From Sulfurimonas sp. hsl 1-7 (GTDB lineage: Bacteria; Campylobacterota; Campylobacteria; Campylobacterales; Sulfurimonadaceae), in NCBI RefSeq assembly GCF_030577135.1, contig NZ_JAUIRR010000001.1, positions 248,001-312,000 of the forward strand: a DNA stretch of 64,000 nt. The letters run 5' to 3'. Below the pieces are notes generated by a model. The model was given only the letters and a program-made list of their open reading frames with translations, ran no database searches and was not told where the DNA came from. Every line of letters begins with the position of its first letter. Within the stretch, counting starts at the first letter, position 1. This document shows positions 26,876-35,560 of the stretch, piece by piece. Both the position numbers and the translations under genes were made by a program.

Positions 26876-28462
26876 ATGCAAAAATATACAATTGTAGTTT
26901 GTGACCATATCCATACAGCTGGTTTGGAGATGCTTCAAAACGATGAAAATATTAATTTTATTATGGCGGCTGATGAGCCGAAAGATAAACTTGTAAAAGA
27001 GATTATTCCACAAGCTGATGTTGCAATTACAAGAAGTTCTACAGATGTTGATGCATTCTTTTTAGAGAATGCAAAAAATATGAAAGCTCTTGTTCGTGCA
27101 GGTGTTGGTGTTGATAATGTTGATATTCCTGGATGTTCTAAACAAGGTATTATTGTAATGAACGTACCTACTGCAAACACAATTGCTGCAGTTGAGTTAA
27201 CTATGGCTCATATGCTTTCTTGTATGAGAATGTTCCCATACTCTCATGATCACCTTAAAAACCAACGTATCTGGAAACGTGAAAAATGGTACGGGTATGA
27301 GCTTAAGGGTAAAAAACTTGGTGTAATCGGTTTTGGTAACATCGGTAGCCGTGTTGCAAAACGTGCAAAAGCTTTTGAAATGGATATTGTTGCATACGAT
27401 CCGTACATCCACCCATCTAAAGTAACTGACCTTGATATGAAATATACTAAAAACTTTGAAGATATTTTAGCGTGTGACGTAATTACAATCCACACACCTA
27501 AAAACAAAGAGACTATCGGTATCATCGGTGCAGAAGAGATCGCTAAAATGAAAGACGGTGTAGTTTTAGTTAACTGTGCTCGTGGTGATCTTTATAACGA
27601 AGATGCATTATATGACGGACTGAAATCTGGAAAAATCCGTTTTGCTGGTATTGATGTATTTGGTAAAGAACCGGCAACTGATAACAAATTACTTGATTTA
27701 GATAATATTGTTGTTTCTCCACACTTAGGTGCAAATACATATGAGTCTCAGTACAATATCGGTACGCAAGCTGCTGAGAATGCTATTGCAGCTGCTAAAG
27801 GGATCTCTTATCCAAATGCACTTAACTTACCGATCGATGAGTCTAAAATACCATCATTTGTAAAACCATTCTTAGAGATGGGACAAAAAATCGGTTTCTT
27901 AGCATCTCAGATTAACAAATCTCAAATCGTATCTATCAAAGTTACTGGTAACGGTGAGATTGGTGAGTATGTAGATTCATTATCTACTTTCGTTACGGTT
28001 GGTGCTATGAGCCAAAGTTCTGACAAAATTAACTATGTAAATGCTGACTTTATTGCAAAAGAAAAAGGTATTAAGATAGAAGCTGAGAACTTAGGTGACT
28101 CTAACGTATATAAAAACCTTATCACTGCTAAATTAACAACTGCAGAGGGTACAACTACTATTAGTGCAACTATCTTTGATGACGGTGTTCAACGTATGGT
28201 AGCTATTGACGGTTTTGAGATCGAAGTAGCTCTAAAAGGTCATATGGTACTGTTTAAAAACTCTGATGTTCCTGGTGTTATCGGTAACGTTGGTATGACT
28301 TTAGCAAAAAACAATGTAAATATTTCTGACTTCTCTCTTGCTCGTAACGCAAATAAAGAAGCTCTTGCTGTTATCTTAGTTGATGATGCAGTAAATGAAA
28401 CTACATTAAAAGAGTTAGCTTCATTAGACGCTTGTCTAAATGTTAGTTACGCTAGCATCTAA
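26876..28462 (+). CDS. serA: D-3-phosphoglycerate dehydrogenase
   Basis: A 528-residue long-form enzyme, the first step of serine synthesis. It has the D-isomer dehydrogenase core with the NAD-binding GFGNIGSRVAK motif (about residue 148), the catalytic Arg in NCARGD and the His in SPHLGANTYE. An intervening ASB-type domain (about 320-450) and a C-terminal ACT domain (about 455-528, VPGVIGNVGMTLAKNNVNIS) suggest serine feedback. GAGG ribosome site. Last gene of the pheS-to-serA block. Confidence 0.96.
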   Translation: MQKYTIVVCDHIHTAGLEMLQNDENINFIMAADEPKDKLVKEIIPQADVAITRSSTDVDAFFLENAKNMKALVRAGVGVDNVDIPGCSKQGIIVMNVPTANTIAAVELTMAHMLSCMRMFPYSHDHLKNQRIWKREKWYGYELKGKKLGVIGFGNIGSRVAKRAKAFEMDIVAYDPYIHPSKVTDLDMKYTKNFEDILACDVITIHTPKNKETIGIIGAEEIAKMKDGVVLVNCARGDLYNEDALYDGLKSGKIRFAGIDVFGKEPATDNKLLDLDNIVVSPHLGANTYESQYNIGTQAAENAIAAAKGISYPNALNLPIDESKIPSFVKPFLEMGQKIGFLASQINKSQIVSIKVTGNGEIGEYVDSLSTFVTVGAMSQSSDKINYVNADFIAKEKGIKIEAENLGDSNVYKNLITAKLTTAEGTTTISATIFDDGVQRMVAIDGFEIEVALKGHMVLFKNSDVPGVIGNVGMTLAKNNVNISDFSLARNANKEALAVILVDDAVNETTLKELASLDACLNVSYASI

Positions 28463-28502
28463 GCACTACATAGAATAAACTTTCCTCTTAAATTCTCAAG
28501 TG

Positions 28503-28517
28503 GAGCCTTTTAGGCTC
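28503..28517 (+). terminator. Short hairpin after serA
   Basis: GAGCCT-TTT-AGGCTC forms a 6-bp stem 40 bases after the serA stop, followed by an AT-rich but interrupted T stretch. A weak intrinsic terminator at best. Confidence 0.45.
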
Positions 28518-28662
28518 TGCTTGATTTATTTATCAATCCCTTTCTTATAAACTCTAAAAGATTATTTCGTACAGAACTTACAGTTATAGTATAAAAAAGT
28601 GTAGAAAGTAGTTGGTAGTAGAAGTATATGTCTGAACATGAGCTTTGTTCATACACATGAAG

Positions 28663-28685
28663 AGCTATCTAAGGATTAGATAGCT
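28663..28685. terminator. Hairpin at the end of the efflux operon
   Basis: AGCTATCT and AGATAGCT form an 8-bp stem with a 7-base loop that includes the stop of the minus-strand permease gene. It is followed by TTTT only on the plus strand, so it may also stop leftover serA transcripts. Confidence 0.45.
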
Positions 28686-30370
28686 TTTGTATTGTCCATA
28701 AGGACTGGAACGAAGATAAGCGATACGATAACGGCTACTACAGTTCCAGAAATGAGTGCAACTCCAAGGCCTCCAAAAACAGGATCGCTAGCAAGCAGTG
28801 AAGAACCTAAGATGATGGCAATCGCCGTAAGTAAAATAGGTTTGAGTCTTGTAGCACTTGCAATTGCAATAGCACGTTGTTTTTCAATACCGTTGTTCTT
28901 GATGAGATCTTTTGTAAAATCAACAAGCAATAAAGAGTTTCTTGAACTAATACCGATAAGTGCAATAAACCCAATCAAGCTTGTAGCTGTTAAGAAGAAT
29001 ACATCCTCAGTAAATAGATTAGCTACCCAGTGCCCTAAAATAACACCAATGATAGATAAGAAACTACCACCTAAGATAATACCGCTAATAGCATATGATT
29101 TATAATAGATAACCATAAGTAAAAAGATTAGTATCAGTGCAGCGATAAAAGCAGCTCCCAGGTCTCTAAAAGTATCAAGTGTTACTTTCATTTCTCCATC
29201 CCAACGAAGCAAGTACTCTTCGCCTGTCTTTTTATCTACTAGAGTTAAATCAAACATATATGTAGAGATACCAGGCTCTTTATTAACATCATATCCCTTT
29301 TGTGAAAAGTATTCGATCATCTTGTCTCTAGCATCTAAAAGAGGGTAGACCTGACTTTGGTTGTCTGTCTCTGCCGTAACATTGATCATCGTTTTTAAGT
29401 CTTTATGATAGATCGTTCTGTCCGATTTTACCTCTTTGATATCAACTACTTCTGTTAAAGGAATCATCATCCCTTTTGTATTCATAAGGTATAGTGAGCT
29501 TAATTTTGTTCGGAGAGATGCAAGTGAATTTTCATTAATATCTTTTGTCTCATTGCTCAGTGATACAAATATACCAACTTGATCATTAAGTTCAATTGTG
29601 TTTTTAACTGCAACTACCATCCCTTTAAATGCAAGGTAAAGGATCTGATTTACCTGTTCAACACTTAAACCGCTTCTAGCGATTTTTTCAGAGATAGGCA
29701 TAAGTTTATACTTCTCATAAGGTGTTTCACTCATTACGTCAACATCTACAATCTTATCTGTTTGTTTTAAGACTTTTGATACTTCATTTGCAACACCTGC
29801 AACTTTTGTATTTGAGTCTCCATACACTTCTACAACTATAGAAGCCATTGTAGGCGGACCTGCAGGCATCTCAATCATTTGGAGTACAGTACCTTCTATT
29901 TTAGACTCACAACTGTTTTTAATAACAGGTCTAAGGCGTTGCACCATAATAAAAGATTTTTCATCACGATGGTGTTTATCGGTAAGGTTAACTACGATTT
30001 CAGCAAATCTTTCACCTTGTTTCATACCGCTTCCTTTTACAAGTCCGGCATAATCGAGAGGTGCACCTTCACCTATAAAGCTTTCAATATCAGTAACTTC
30101 TTTTTCAGGTTTCAATATATCTTCAACACATTGAACAACCTCTTTAGTCTGAGAGATAGAACTTCCATCAGGTGTTTTAACATAGATGCTGAATGTATTA
30201 GAACTTTTTCCAGGTAACATTCTGGCAAGTACAACTTCTGTCGGAAGCATTAAAATTGTTCCAAAAAGAGATAAAAAGATAAGTGCCGTAACTAAAAGTT
30301 TTTTTGAGCGATGTTGCAAAATATCATAAATAAAGTTTTCAAACTTTTTTCCCTGATGTTGATGTGACAT
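28676..30370 (-). CDS. RND efflux permease, C-terminal half (TM7-TM12)
   Basis: A 564-residue protein matching the second half of an RND permease. It begins with a short His-rich leader (MSHQHQGKK), the linker helix and TM7 (LLVTALIFLSLFGTILML), then a periplasmic domain of about 330 residues, then TM8-TM12 in one block (about 400-560). Its ATG overlaps the TAA of the N-terminal half (TAATG) and has its own Shine-Dalgarno (AAGGGAG), so the two halves are made separately and must assemble. An intact RND permease would be a single chain of about 1020-1100 residues; the two halves sum to 1101. Substrate unknown; see the partner half for metal-type features. Confidence 0.85.
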   Translation of the reverse strand: MSHQHQGKKFENFIYDILQHRSKKLLVTALIFLSLFGTILMLPTEVVLARMLPGKSSNTFSIYVKTPDGSSISQTKEVVQCVEDILKPEKEVTDIESFIGEGAPLDYAGLVKGSGMKQGERFAEIVVNLTDKHHRDEKSFIMVQRLRPVIKNSCESKIEGTVLQMIEMPAGPPTMASIVVEVYGDSNTKVAGVANEVSKVLKQTDKIVDVDVMSETPYEKYKLMPISEKIARSGLSVEQVNQILYLAFKGMVVAVKNTIELNDQVGIFVSLSNETKDINENSLASLRTKLSSLYLMNTKGMMIPLTEVVDIKEVKSDRTIYHKDLKTMINVTAETDNQSQVYPLLDARDKMIEYFSQKGYDVNKEPGISTYMFDLTLVDKKTGEEYLLRWDGEMKVTLDTFRDLGAAFIAALILIFLLMVIYYKSYAISGIILGGSFLSIIGVILGHWVANLFTEDVFFLTATSLIGFIALIGISSRNSLLLVDFTKDLIKNNGIEKQRAIAIASATRLKPILLTAIAIILGSSLLASDPVFGGLGVALISGTVVAVIVSLIFVPVLMDNTKAI

Positions 30371-31983
30371 TAAAGGCTCCCTTTATTGTTTTCTTTCGGA
30401 TGGTGTGCACCATCATCTTTGATTTTTAAGAGTTTTTTACTTAAATACGGTGTAAAGATATACGCAACGATCAGTGATGCTATAAGTGCAACAGGAACAT
30501 TAAGCGGAATAGGTTTCATAAATGCACCCATCATACCCCCTACAAATGCCATAGGTACCATTGTTAAGATGATCGCTAGTGTAGCAACATTTGTCGGTGC
30601 ACCAATCTCATCAGTCGCTTTTACAACTAAAGTATCGATATCCTTATGTTCACTATCATGTGCATGTAAATGTCTGTGGATATTTTCAATTACGATGATT
30701 GCTGCATCAACAAGAAGTCCCAGAGAGAGTAAGAATGCAAACAGCGTCATTCTATTGATCGTTTGTCCACTTAAATAAGCTACAAAGAGTGTAGCTGCTA
30801 AAATAGCCGGTACTGTAAACATTACGATCATACTCTCTTTATATCCAAGGAAAAAGACGAGCATTACAGTAATGATAACGATTGTAATAATAAGGTGTTC
30901 AACAAGTTCGTTAACCGCTTCATTTGCACGCTGTCCATAATCTCTAGTGATCTTATATCCGATCCCCTTAGCTTTTAACTCTTCATCATATTTCTCAAGA
31001 AGTGCTTTAACATCATCTGCAACAAATACGGCATTAGAACCTGCAAGTTTTGAGATGCTGAGAGTTATTTGCGAGAATGTACTTTTCTCTTTCGTCTCAT
31101 TGAGTGTTATTCTTGCTGAGAGTTTATCATTTGTATTGATCCCGTCCTCTACCTTTGCAACATCTTTAAGATAGATTGGAGAGCCCATATATTGTGCGAT
31201 CATTATATTCTGAACATCTTCAACTCTCTCTATAACATTTTGTACACCAAACACAACAAGTTTTTCATCTTGCGTATTTGTATTAACATCCGGTGCTTTG
31301 ATGGAGATCGCTTTAATCGCTTGAACTATTTGCCCTAAAGAGAGGTGATAGCCTTTGAGTTTACCCAGATCAACATCTACATTAAACTGTTGTTTATGCT
31401 CACCTTTTAGATCAGTTTTTGAAACATTGTCTATTTGTGCGATCTTGATTTTAAGGTCTTGGATTGTTTTTAAAAAATCAGAATATACAAGAGAGTTATT
31501 CGTTTGATAAAACGCGATATTTACAATGGGGATATCGATGTCAATATCAAAAGGTTTTACTAACGGCTGCATCACCTCTTTTGGCATAAGATCCATATTC
31601 TGCATAACTTTATCGTAAAGTTTGAGGTTTGATGCCTCTCTGTTTTGCCCGATATAGTACATTACATTGATAATACCTACATTTTCCATACTCATAGAGT
31701 AGATATGCTCAACACCGCTAATCTCGCGAATCTTTTGCTCCAGCGGTTGCACAACAATTTTTTCAACCTCTTTTGGAGAGAGTCCCGGTGCAGCGACAAC
31801 TATACTACCGCCACTTAGTGCTATTTGCGGATCTTCTTCACGGGGCATAACCTCTAAAGAGATATATCCGATCGCCAGTAAAAAGACTGCTAAAATAGCT
31901 GTTAGTGGATTGTATAAAAACGATTTTGCAAGTTTCCCTGCAGTATCGGTAACTACTATGTTCCTTATATCCTTTTCACTCAT
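30370..31983 (-). CDS. RND efflux permease, N-terminal half (TM1-TM6)
   Basis: A 537-residue protein matching the first half of an RND permease: TM1 (LTAILAVFLLAIGYISLEVM), the porter domain with EEDPQIALSG, then TM2-TM6. The TM4 block reads GLLVDAAIIVIEN, with a single Asp as in heavy-metal (CzcA/CusA-type) permeases rather than the Asp pair of drug exporters. The following loop is His-rich (HRHLHAHDSEH), and so is the C-terminal tail (GAHHPKENN). It stops cleanly in the linker before TM7. The adaptor gene lies two bases upstream. Function as half of a proton-driven exporter is inferred; metal export is a guess from the residues named. Confidence 0.85.
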   Translation of the reverse strand: MSEKDIRNIVVTDTAGKLAKSFLYNPLTAILAVFLLAIGYISLEVMPREEDPQIALSGGSIVVAAPGLSPKEVEKIVVQPLEQKIREISGVEHIYSMSMENVGIINVMYYIGQNREASNLKLYDKVMQNMDLMPKEVMQPLVKPFDIDIDIPIVNIAFYQTNNSLVYSDFLKTIQDLKIKIAQIDNVSKTDLKGEHKQQFNVDVDLGKLKGYHLSLGQIVQAIKAISIKAPDVNTNTQDEKLVVFGVQNVIERVEDVQNIMIAQYMGSPIYLKDVAKVEDGINTNDKLSARITLNETKEKSTFSQITLSISKLAGSNAVFVADDVKALLEKYDEELKAKGIGYKITRDYGQRANEAVNELVEHLIITIVIITVMLVFFLGYKESMIVMFTVPAILAATLFVAYLSGQTINRMTLFAFLLSLGLLVDAAIIVIENIHRHLHAHDSEHKDIDTLVVKATDEIGAPTNVATLAIILTMVPMAFVGGMMGAFMKPIPLNVPVALIASLIVAYIFTPYLSKKLLKIKDDGAHHPKENNKGSL

Positions 31984-31985
31984 AA

Positions 31986-32738
31986 TTATTTTACCTCAAT
32001 GCCGATTGTTGTATACATACCAGGATAGATGTTTTTATTTTTCTTATCTATAGAGATTTTGATCTTGAATGTATGTGTCATAGGGTTTGAACTTGGGATG
32101 ATAGCTGATATTTTACCTGTTGTTTGAATCTCTAAAGATGGGATGCTGATAGTTACTTTTTTCCCGATAAAGATACTTTTCATATCTTGTTCTGCAACTT
32201 CGATTTCAATTTTCAGATCACTTAGATCAGATAATACGATTGCTGGCATACCCGGTATTGCCATCTCGCCCACTTTAATATTTTTAGAGATGATCACACC
32301 TGAATTCGGTGCTTTAATAATAAGGTATTGGTATTGGTTCTCTACCTCTTGAAGTCTTGCTTTTGCAATATTGATCATATCTTTGAGGTTTTTTTCTGCA
32401 AGTTCCAGCTCTTCAACTTTGTACTTTGCCACCATATCTTTTTCAAAAAGTCTTTTATGACGCTCAAGGTTCATAACAACGTTTGAGTATTGGTTTTCAT
32501 ACATTTGCAGTGCTGATTCCGCTTGACGTTTCGCAGAGTCTATTTCACGTGAGTCGATAGTGTAAAGCACCTGACCTCTGTTTACTCTATCACCTTCACT
32601 TACATTAACATTTGTAACAAATCCCATAAAACGACTTGTGATCATCTTTTGGTTATCTGATATCACCGTACCAGACAGTGTTAATGTTTCAGCAACAAGA
32701 GATGTTGCCAGTGCGATTAAAGCGAGTAGTTTTTTCAT
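31986..32738 (-). CDS. RND efflux adaptor (membrane fusion protein, HlyD/AcrA type)
   Basis: A 250-residue periplasmic adaptor with a signal peptide (MKKLLALIALATSLVAETL), the lipoyl-like half motifs (GFVTNVNVSEGDRVNRGQVL and APNSGVIISKNIKVGEM), an alpha-hairpin between them (about 70-135) and a beta-barrel C-terminus. It is short for the family (usually 350-400), lacking much of the membrane-proximal domain. It links the RND halves to the TolC-type channel; its start overlaps the channel gene's stop by one base. Confidence 0.88.
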   Translation of the reverse strand: MKKLLALIALATSLVAETLTLSGTVISDNQKMITSRFMGFVTNVNVSEGDRVNRGQVLYTIDSREIDSAKRQAESALQMYENQYSNVVMNLERHKRLFEKDMVAKYKVEELELAEKNLKDMINIAKARLQEVENQYQYLIIKAPNSGVIISKNIKVGEMAIPGMPAIVLSDLSDLKIEIEVAEQDMKSIFIGKKVTISIPSLEIQTTGKISAIIPSSNPMTHTFKIKISIDKKNKNIYPGMYTTIGIEVK

Positions 32739-34084
32739 TATTTTTCTCCGTTTGCTAGTTTTTCAAGTTCAAATATTTTTTCATTTCTCTTATTTTTTGC
32801 TACTAAAAGTTGTAGTATTTTTTCTATTTGAGAAGATTGTTTTATTATAACATCATTCATAGATACAAGCTTCTCTTTATATCTTGCTTCATAGTTTTCA
32901 TAGATCGCATTTGCCAACTCTAATTCTTTTGTAAGAGAGTTGATCTCTTGGTTGGCACTTTTAATCTCTGTTTTTATTTTTGCAAGCTGTAAAGAGATCC
33001 CTTTTTTTGCAAGTTGTACCTGTGACTGCATTTTCAGTTGTTCAATCTTCGCTTTTTCAACTTTCGCACCGTCAATACCACCGTTAAAGATATTCCATGT
33101 AAGTCTTGCACCGACCGTATATGCTTTATGGTCATTTGCTTCGCCCAGGAATGTATTGTCTGCAGTTGCTACTTCTGCAAATGCACCTACAGTTGGATAA
33201 TAAGCAGCTTGACTGGCATCTAACATACTTGCTTTTACATCTAAAGCAGTAGTTGCTTTTTTGATATCTAAGTTTCTTGTAAGTACGTCATCATCAGTGA
33301 AGTTTGGTTCAGCTATTTCACTTGTCGGAACTTCGATGTCGTCCACTTTTTCATTTAATAAAAAGCTGATGTAGTGGTAAAGGAGTTCCTCATTTGCTTT
33401 CATCTGCACAAGAAGTCTCTCAACATTCCCTTTTTTCGCTTTTACTTCCAAAAGGTCAACTTTCTTTGCATAACCAACTTCGATCATAGTTTGCGTCGTA
33501 TTTTCAAGTGCATTGATATTGCTTAGAATCTTTTCCATGTTTTTAATAGATGATTCCAAAAGAGCCATATCGTAGTAACTTTTTTTAAGTTGAAACACTT
33601 TTTCACTAAGTACTTTCTCTTTATCAAGTGCCTTGATATTTTTTACACTCTCCATTACACTTGTATAACTTGAGATTGCAAAGCCTGTAAAAAGAGGCAC
33701 TTCATATTTTAGTTTTGACTGGAAAAAGTTTCTGTCTTGCGGATAGTTTAGATCGTGTGGTTCTACAGTTAGGATGTTAGGATTTGTCATACTAAAGTCA
33801 GAAAATCCAAAATCTCCAAAATTTGCTTCACGAGACGTCAGTTTAAAACCGAAAACATTCCCCGCATCGTTTGACCTGGCAAAATCTTGAGTAAAATCAA
33901 GTTTACCCCAATGCAGACCGCTTGTTTGGTCTATATCTTCCTCGGCACTTTTTACCTCTAAAGAAGCTGCTTTTATCTCTAAATTTTTATTTTTTAATAT
34001 TTCGAGTGCTTCGCTTAATGGCAGCGAATTACTAGATGCAGATAAAAACAATGGTAAAAAAAGTGCACTTACTACTTTTTTCAT
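32738..34084 (-). CDS. TolC-family outer membrane efflux channel
   Basis: A 448-residue outer membrane channel protein with a signal peptide (MKKVVSALFLPLFLSASS) and two OEP repeats of long alpha-helices (about 160-250 and 340-440) around beta-strand segments. First gene of the operon channel - adaptor - RND N-half - RND C-half. All junctions overlap or are within two bases, which predicts co-translation. The promoter should lie in the 207-base divergent region that also holds a perfect 14-base palindrome. Confidence 0.88.
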   Translation of the reverse strand: MKKVVSALFLPLFLSASSNSLPLSEALEILKNKNLEIKAASLEVKSAEEDIDQTSGLHWGKLDFTQDFARSNDAGNVFGFKLTSREANFGDFGFSDFSMTNPNILTVEPHDLNYPQDRNFFQSKLKYEVPLFTGFAISSYTSVMESVKNIKALDKEKVLSEKVFQLKKSYYDMALLESSIKNMEKILSNINALENTTQTMIEVGYAKKVDLLEVKAKKGNVERLLVQMKANEELLYHYISFLLNEKVDDIEVPTSEIAEPNFTDDDVLTRNLDIKKATTALDVKASMLDASQAAYYPTVGAFAEVATADNTFLGEANDHKAYTVGARLTWNIFNGGIDGAKVEKAKIEQLKMQSQVQLAKKGISLQLAKIKTEIKSANQEINSLTKELELANAIYENYEARYKEKLVSMNDVIIKQSSQIEKILQLLVAKNKRNEKIFELEKLANGEK

Positions 34085-34174
34085 TTGTTGTCCTTTGTTG
34101 TCATTAGTTTATAAATATAGGTGTGATTTAACTCTAGATTATAACATATATTTCATTAGATTATATCGTAAAGT

Positions 34175-34188
34175 TATCAAATTTGATA
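34175..34188. promoter_or_regulatory. Perfect palindrome, possible operator
   Basis: TATCAAATTTGATA is an exact 14-base palindrome about 90 bases upstream of the efflux operon start, in the divergent region shared with the DUF4395 gene. Size and position fit a TetR- or MarR-type operator, but no such regulator gene is adjacent. Confidence 0.4.
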
Positions 34189-34291
34189 GTATAGAAAAAA
34201 ATTCTGGGGATTCAATTATAAGAAAAAAATATAGTTAAACTTTAAGGAAATGTGATTAAAATTTGATAATCATTTTAAAGAAAGGTATTTT

Positions 34292-34741
34292 ATGTCAAGT
34301 GCATGTCCATTAAACTTTGAGAGAGTTGACTCCAATGTAACAAGGTTTTCAGCTTTATTGGTCGCGTCATTAGTAGGACTTTATTTATATACGAACAGTG
34401 TTTATATCTTATACTTTTTAGCTTTTGATTTTATTATGAAACTTTTTATAAACAGAGGAATATCTCCTGTCAGTATGTTTGCAGAATTTTTAAAAGGGAT
34501 GTTCAAAATAAAAGATAATTTAGTAGACGGCGGAGCAAAAAGATTAGCTGGAATTTTTGGTTTTTTATTTGTTGTTTTACTGATCGTTGCACACTATTTT
34601 GATATATGGAGTTTTTCTTTAGGCGTAGCAGCCGTTTTTTTAGCATGTTCTTTACTTGATGTGTTCTTTGGTTTTTGCATCGCGTGTAAAATATACTTTA
34701 TAATTAAAAAAATCTATCCAAATTTTATGAATAACCTTTAA
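34292..34741 (+). CDS. DUF4395 family membrane protein
   Basis: A 149-residue membrane protein recognisable as DUF4395 by its start CPLNFERVDSNVTRF and its C-terminal FGFCIACKIY, which supplies a C-x-x-C pair near the membrane. Three or four hydrophobic segments are predicted. The function of the family is unknown; the Cys pair and the N-terminal Cys suggest a redox or thiol-related role. It is divergent from the efflux operon. Ribosome site AAAGAAAGG. Confidence 0.8.
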   Translation: MSSACPLNFERVDSNVTRFSALLVASLVGLYLYTNSVYILYFLAFDFIMKLFINRGISPVSMFAEFLKGMFKIKDNLVDGGAKRLAGIFGFLFVVLLIVAHYFDIWSFSLGVAAVFLACSLLDVFFGFCIACKIYFIIKKIYPNFMNNL

Positions 34742-34796
34742 TTTTTATCATTGTCGTAGTACAATAGCTTAAGACAATTTGATTAAAGGATATATA

Positions 34797-35006
34797 ATGG
34801 ATGCTGTCATCAAAGATCTACTCTCCAGAAAAGATGAAATACAATCGGAAATTGAAACAATTTTCAAAGCAAATATGAAATTTACCGATTGGAATGTTCC
34901 CGAAGCCGATGATAAAGAGGCTGCAAAGGTAATTCTTGATATGATTCAAGAAAAATTAGATAAAATCAAAGCTGATGTTGCAGCCGGGCAATACGACTAT
35001 TATTAA
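34797..35006 (+). CDS. Small conserved-looking acidic protein, function unknown
   Basis: 69 residues from the ATG preceded by AAGGA; an upstream in-frame TTG is rejected for lack of a ribosome site. Mostly helical and acidic, ending AAGQYDYY, with no membrane segment or known motif. First of three small genes (with 35018 and 35240) directly upstream of coaX, with close spacing that suggests one operon. Confidence 0.65.
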   Translation: MDAVIKDLLSRKDEIQSEIETIFKANMKFTDWNVPEADDKEAAKVILDMIQEKLDKIKADVAAGQYDYY

Positions 35007-35017
35007 GGATAATTATT

Positions 35018-35224
35018 ATGAGTCATAAATTAAAAGATCATTTAGAAAAGATTAAAGAGGAAGTTTCAAAAACAGATCTTCTTAATGAGAGTCAAAAAAC
35101 TGACAGTGTGAAAAGAATAGAGGAGTGGGTTTTAGAAGATAAAGCTTTTGGAACTCTAAAAAACGAACTGACAGAGATGAGTATCTTCTTTGAAAAACTT
35201 TTTGCCGAGCTCGGTATTGAGTAA
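35018..35224 (+). CDS. Small helical protein, function unknown
   Basis: 68 residues, charged, predicted to be all helical with heptad-like spacing. It starts 11 bases after the previous gene with AAGGATAATT as ribosome site. No recognisable motif. Probably cytoplasmic. Confidence 0.65.
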   Translation: MSHKLKDHLEKIKEEVSKTDLLNESQKTDSVKRIEEWVLEDKAFGTLKNELTEMSIFFEKLFAELGIE

Positions 35225-35239
35225 GGATTTAGTATAGAT

Positions 35240-35560
35240 ATGCAGATGGTTGTAGATTCTCTTAGACATAAGGGGAAGATATTCAAAAAGATGCAAGAGG
35301 TAAATCCTAAAGATTTAAAGATCAGAAATAAGATCAAAATGTTTGTTGCAACCGATATGAACGGTTACTATTGGGCTATCTTTGCAGTAAGCCAAAAAAG
35401 TAGACTCCTTATGAAAGATGTCCATAAATTTGAAGAGATTTATGCGAAACTTACACTTTTTTGCGATCATAACTTTAAACAAAAGGTACTTTTTATAGAC
35501 GCACCTCTTTGTTCGAAAGCGCAAAAAGCATTTAAAGAAGTTGGCTGGAAGATCCAGTAA
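35240..35560 (+). CDS. Small basic protein upstream of coaX, function unknown
   Basis: 106 residues, Lys-rich, with mixed alpha/beta character (KMFVATDMNGYYWAIFAVSQ and KQKVLFIDAPLCSKAQ). No signal peptide or membrane helix. Its stop overlaps the coaX start by one base (TAATG), so translation is coupled. An in-frame ATG two codons later (35246) could also be the start. Confidence 0.65.
   Translation: MQMVVDSLRHKGKIFKKMQEVNPKDLKIRNKIKMFVATDMNGYYWAIFAVSQKSRLLMKDVHKFEEIYAKLTLFCDHNFKQKVLFIDAPLCSKAQKAFKEVGWKIQ

Noticed and set aside
30360-30380. RND break as a sequencing error or pseudogene frameshift
   Set aside because: The second half has a proper Shine-Dalgarno and ATG overlapping the stop, the break is in the inter-repeat linker, and neither half is decayed. 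An assembly error cannot be fully excluded without reads.
34255-34280. Fur-box-like sequence before the DUF4395 gene
   Set aside because: TTGATAATCATTTT has one good half-site (GATAAT) but the other half is poor; AT-rich DNA gives such matches by chance.
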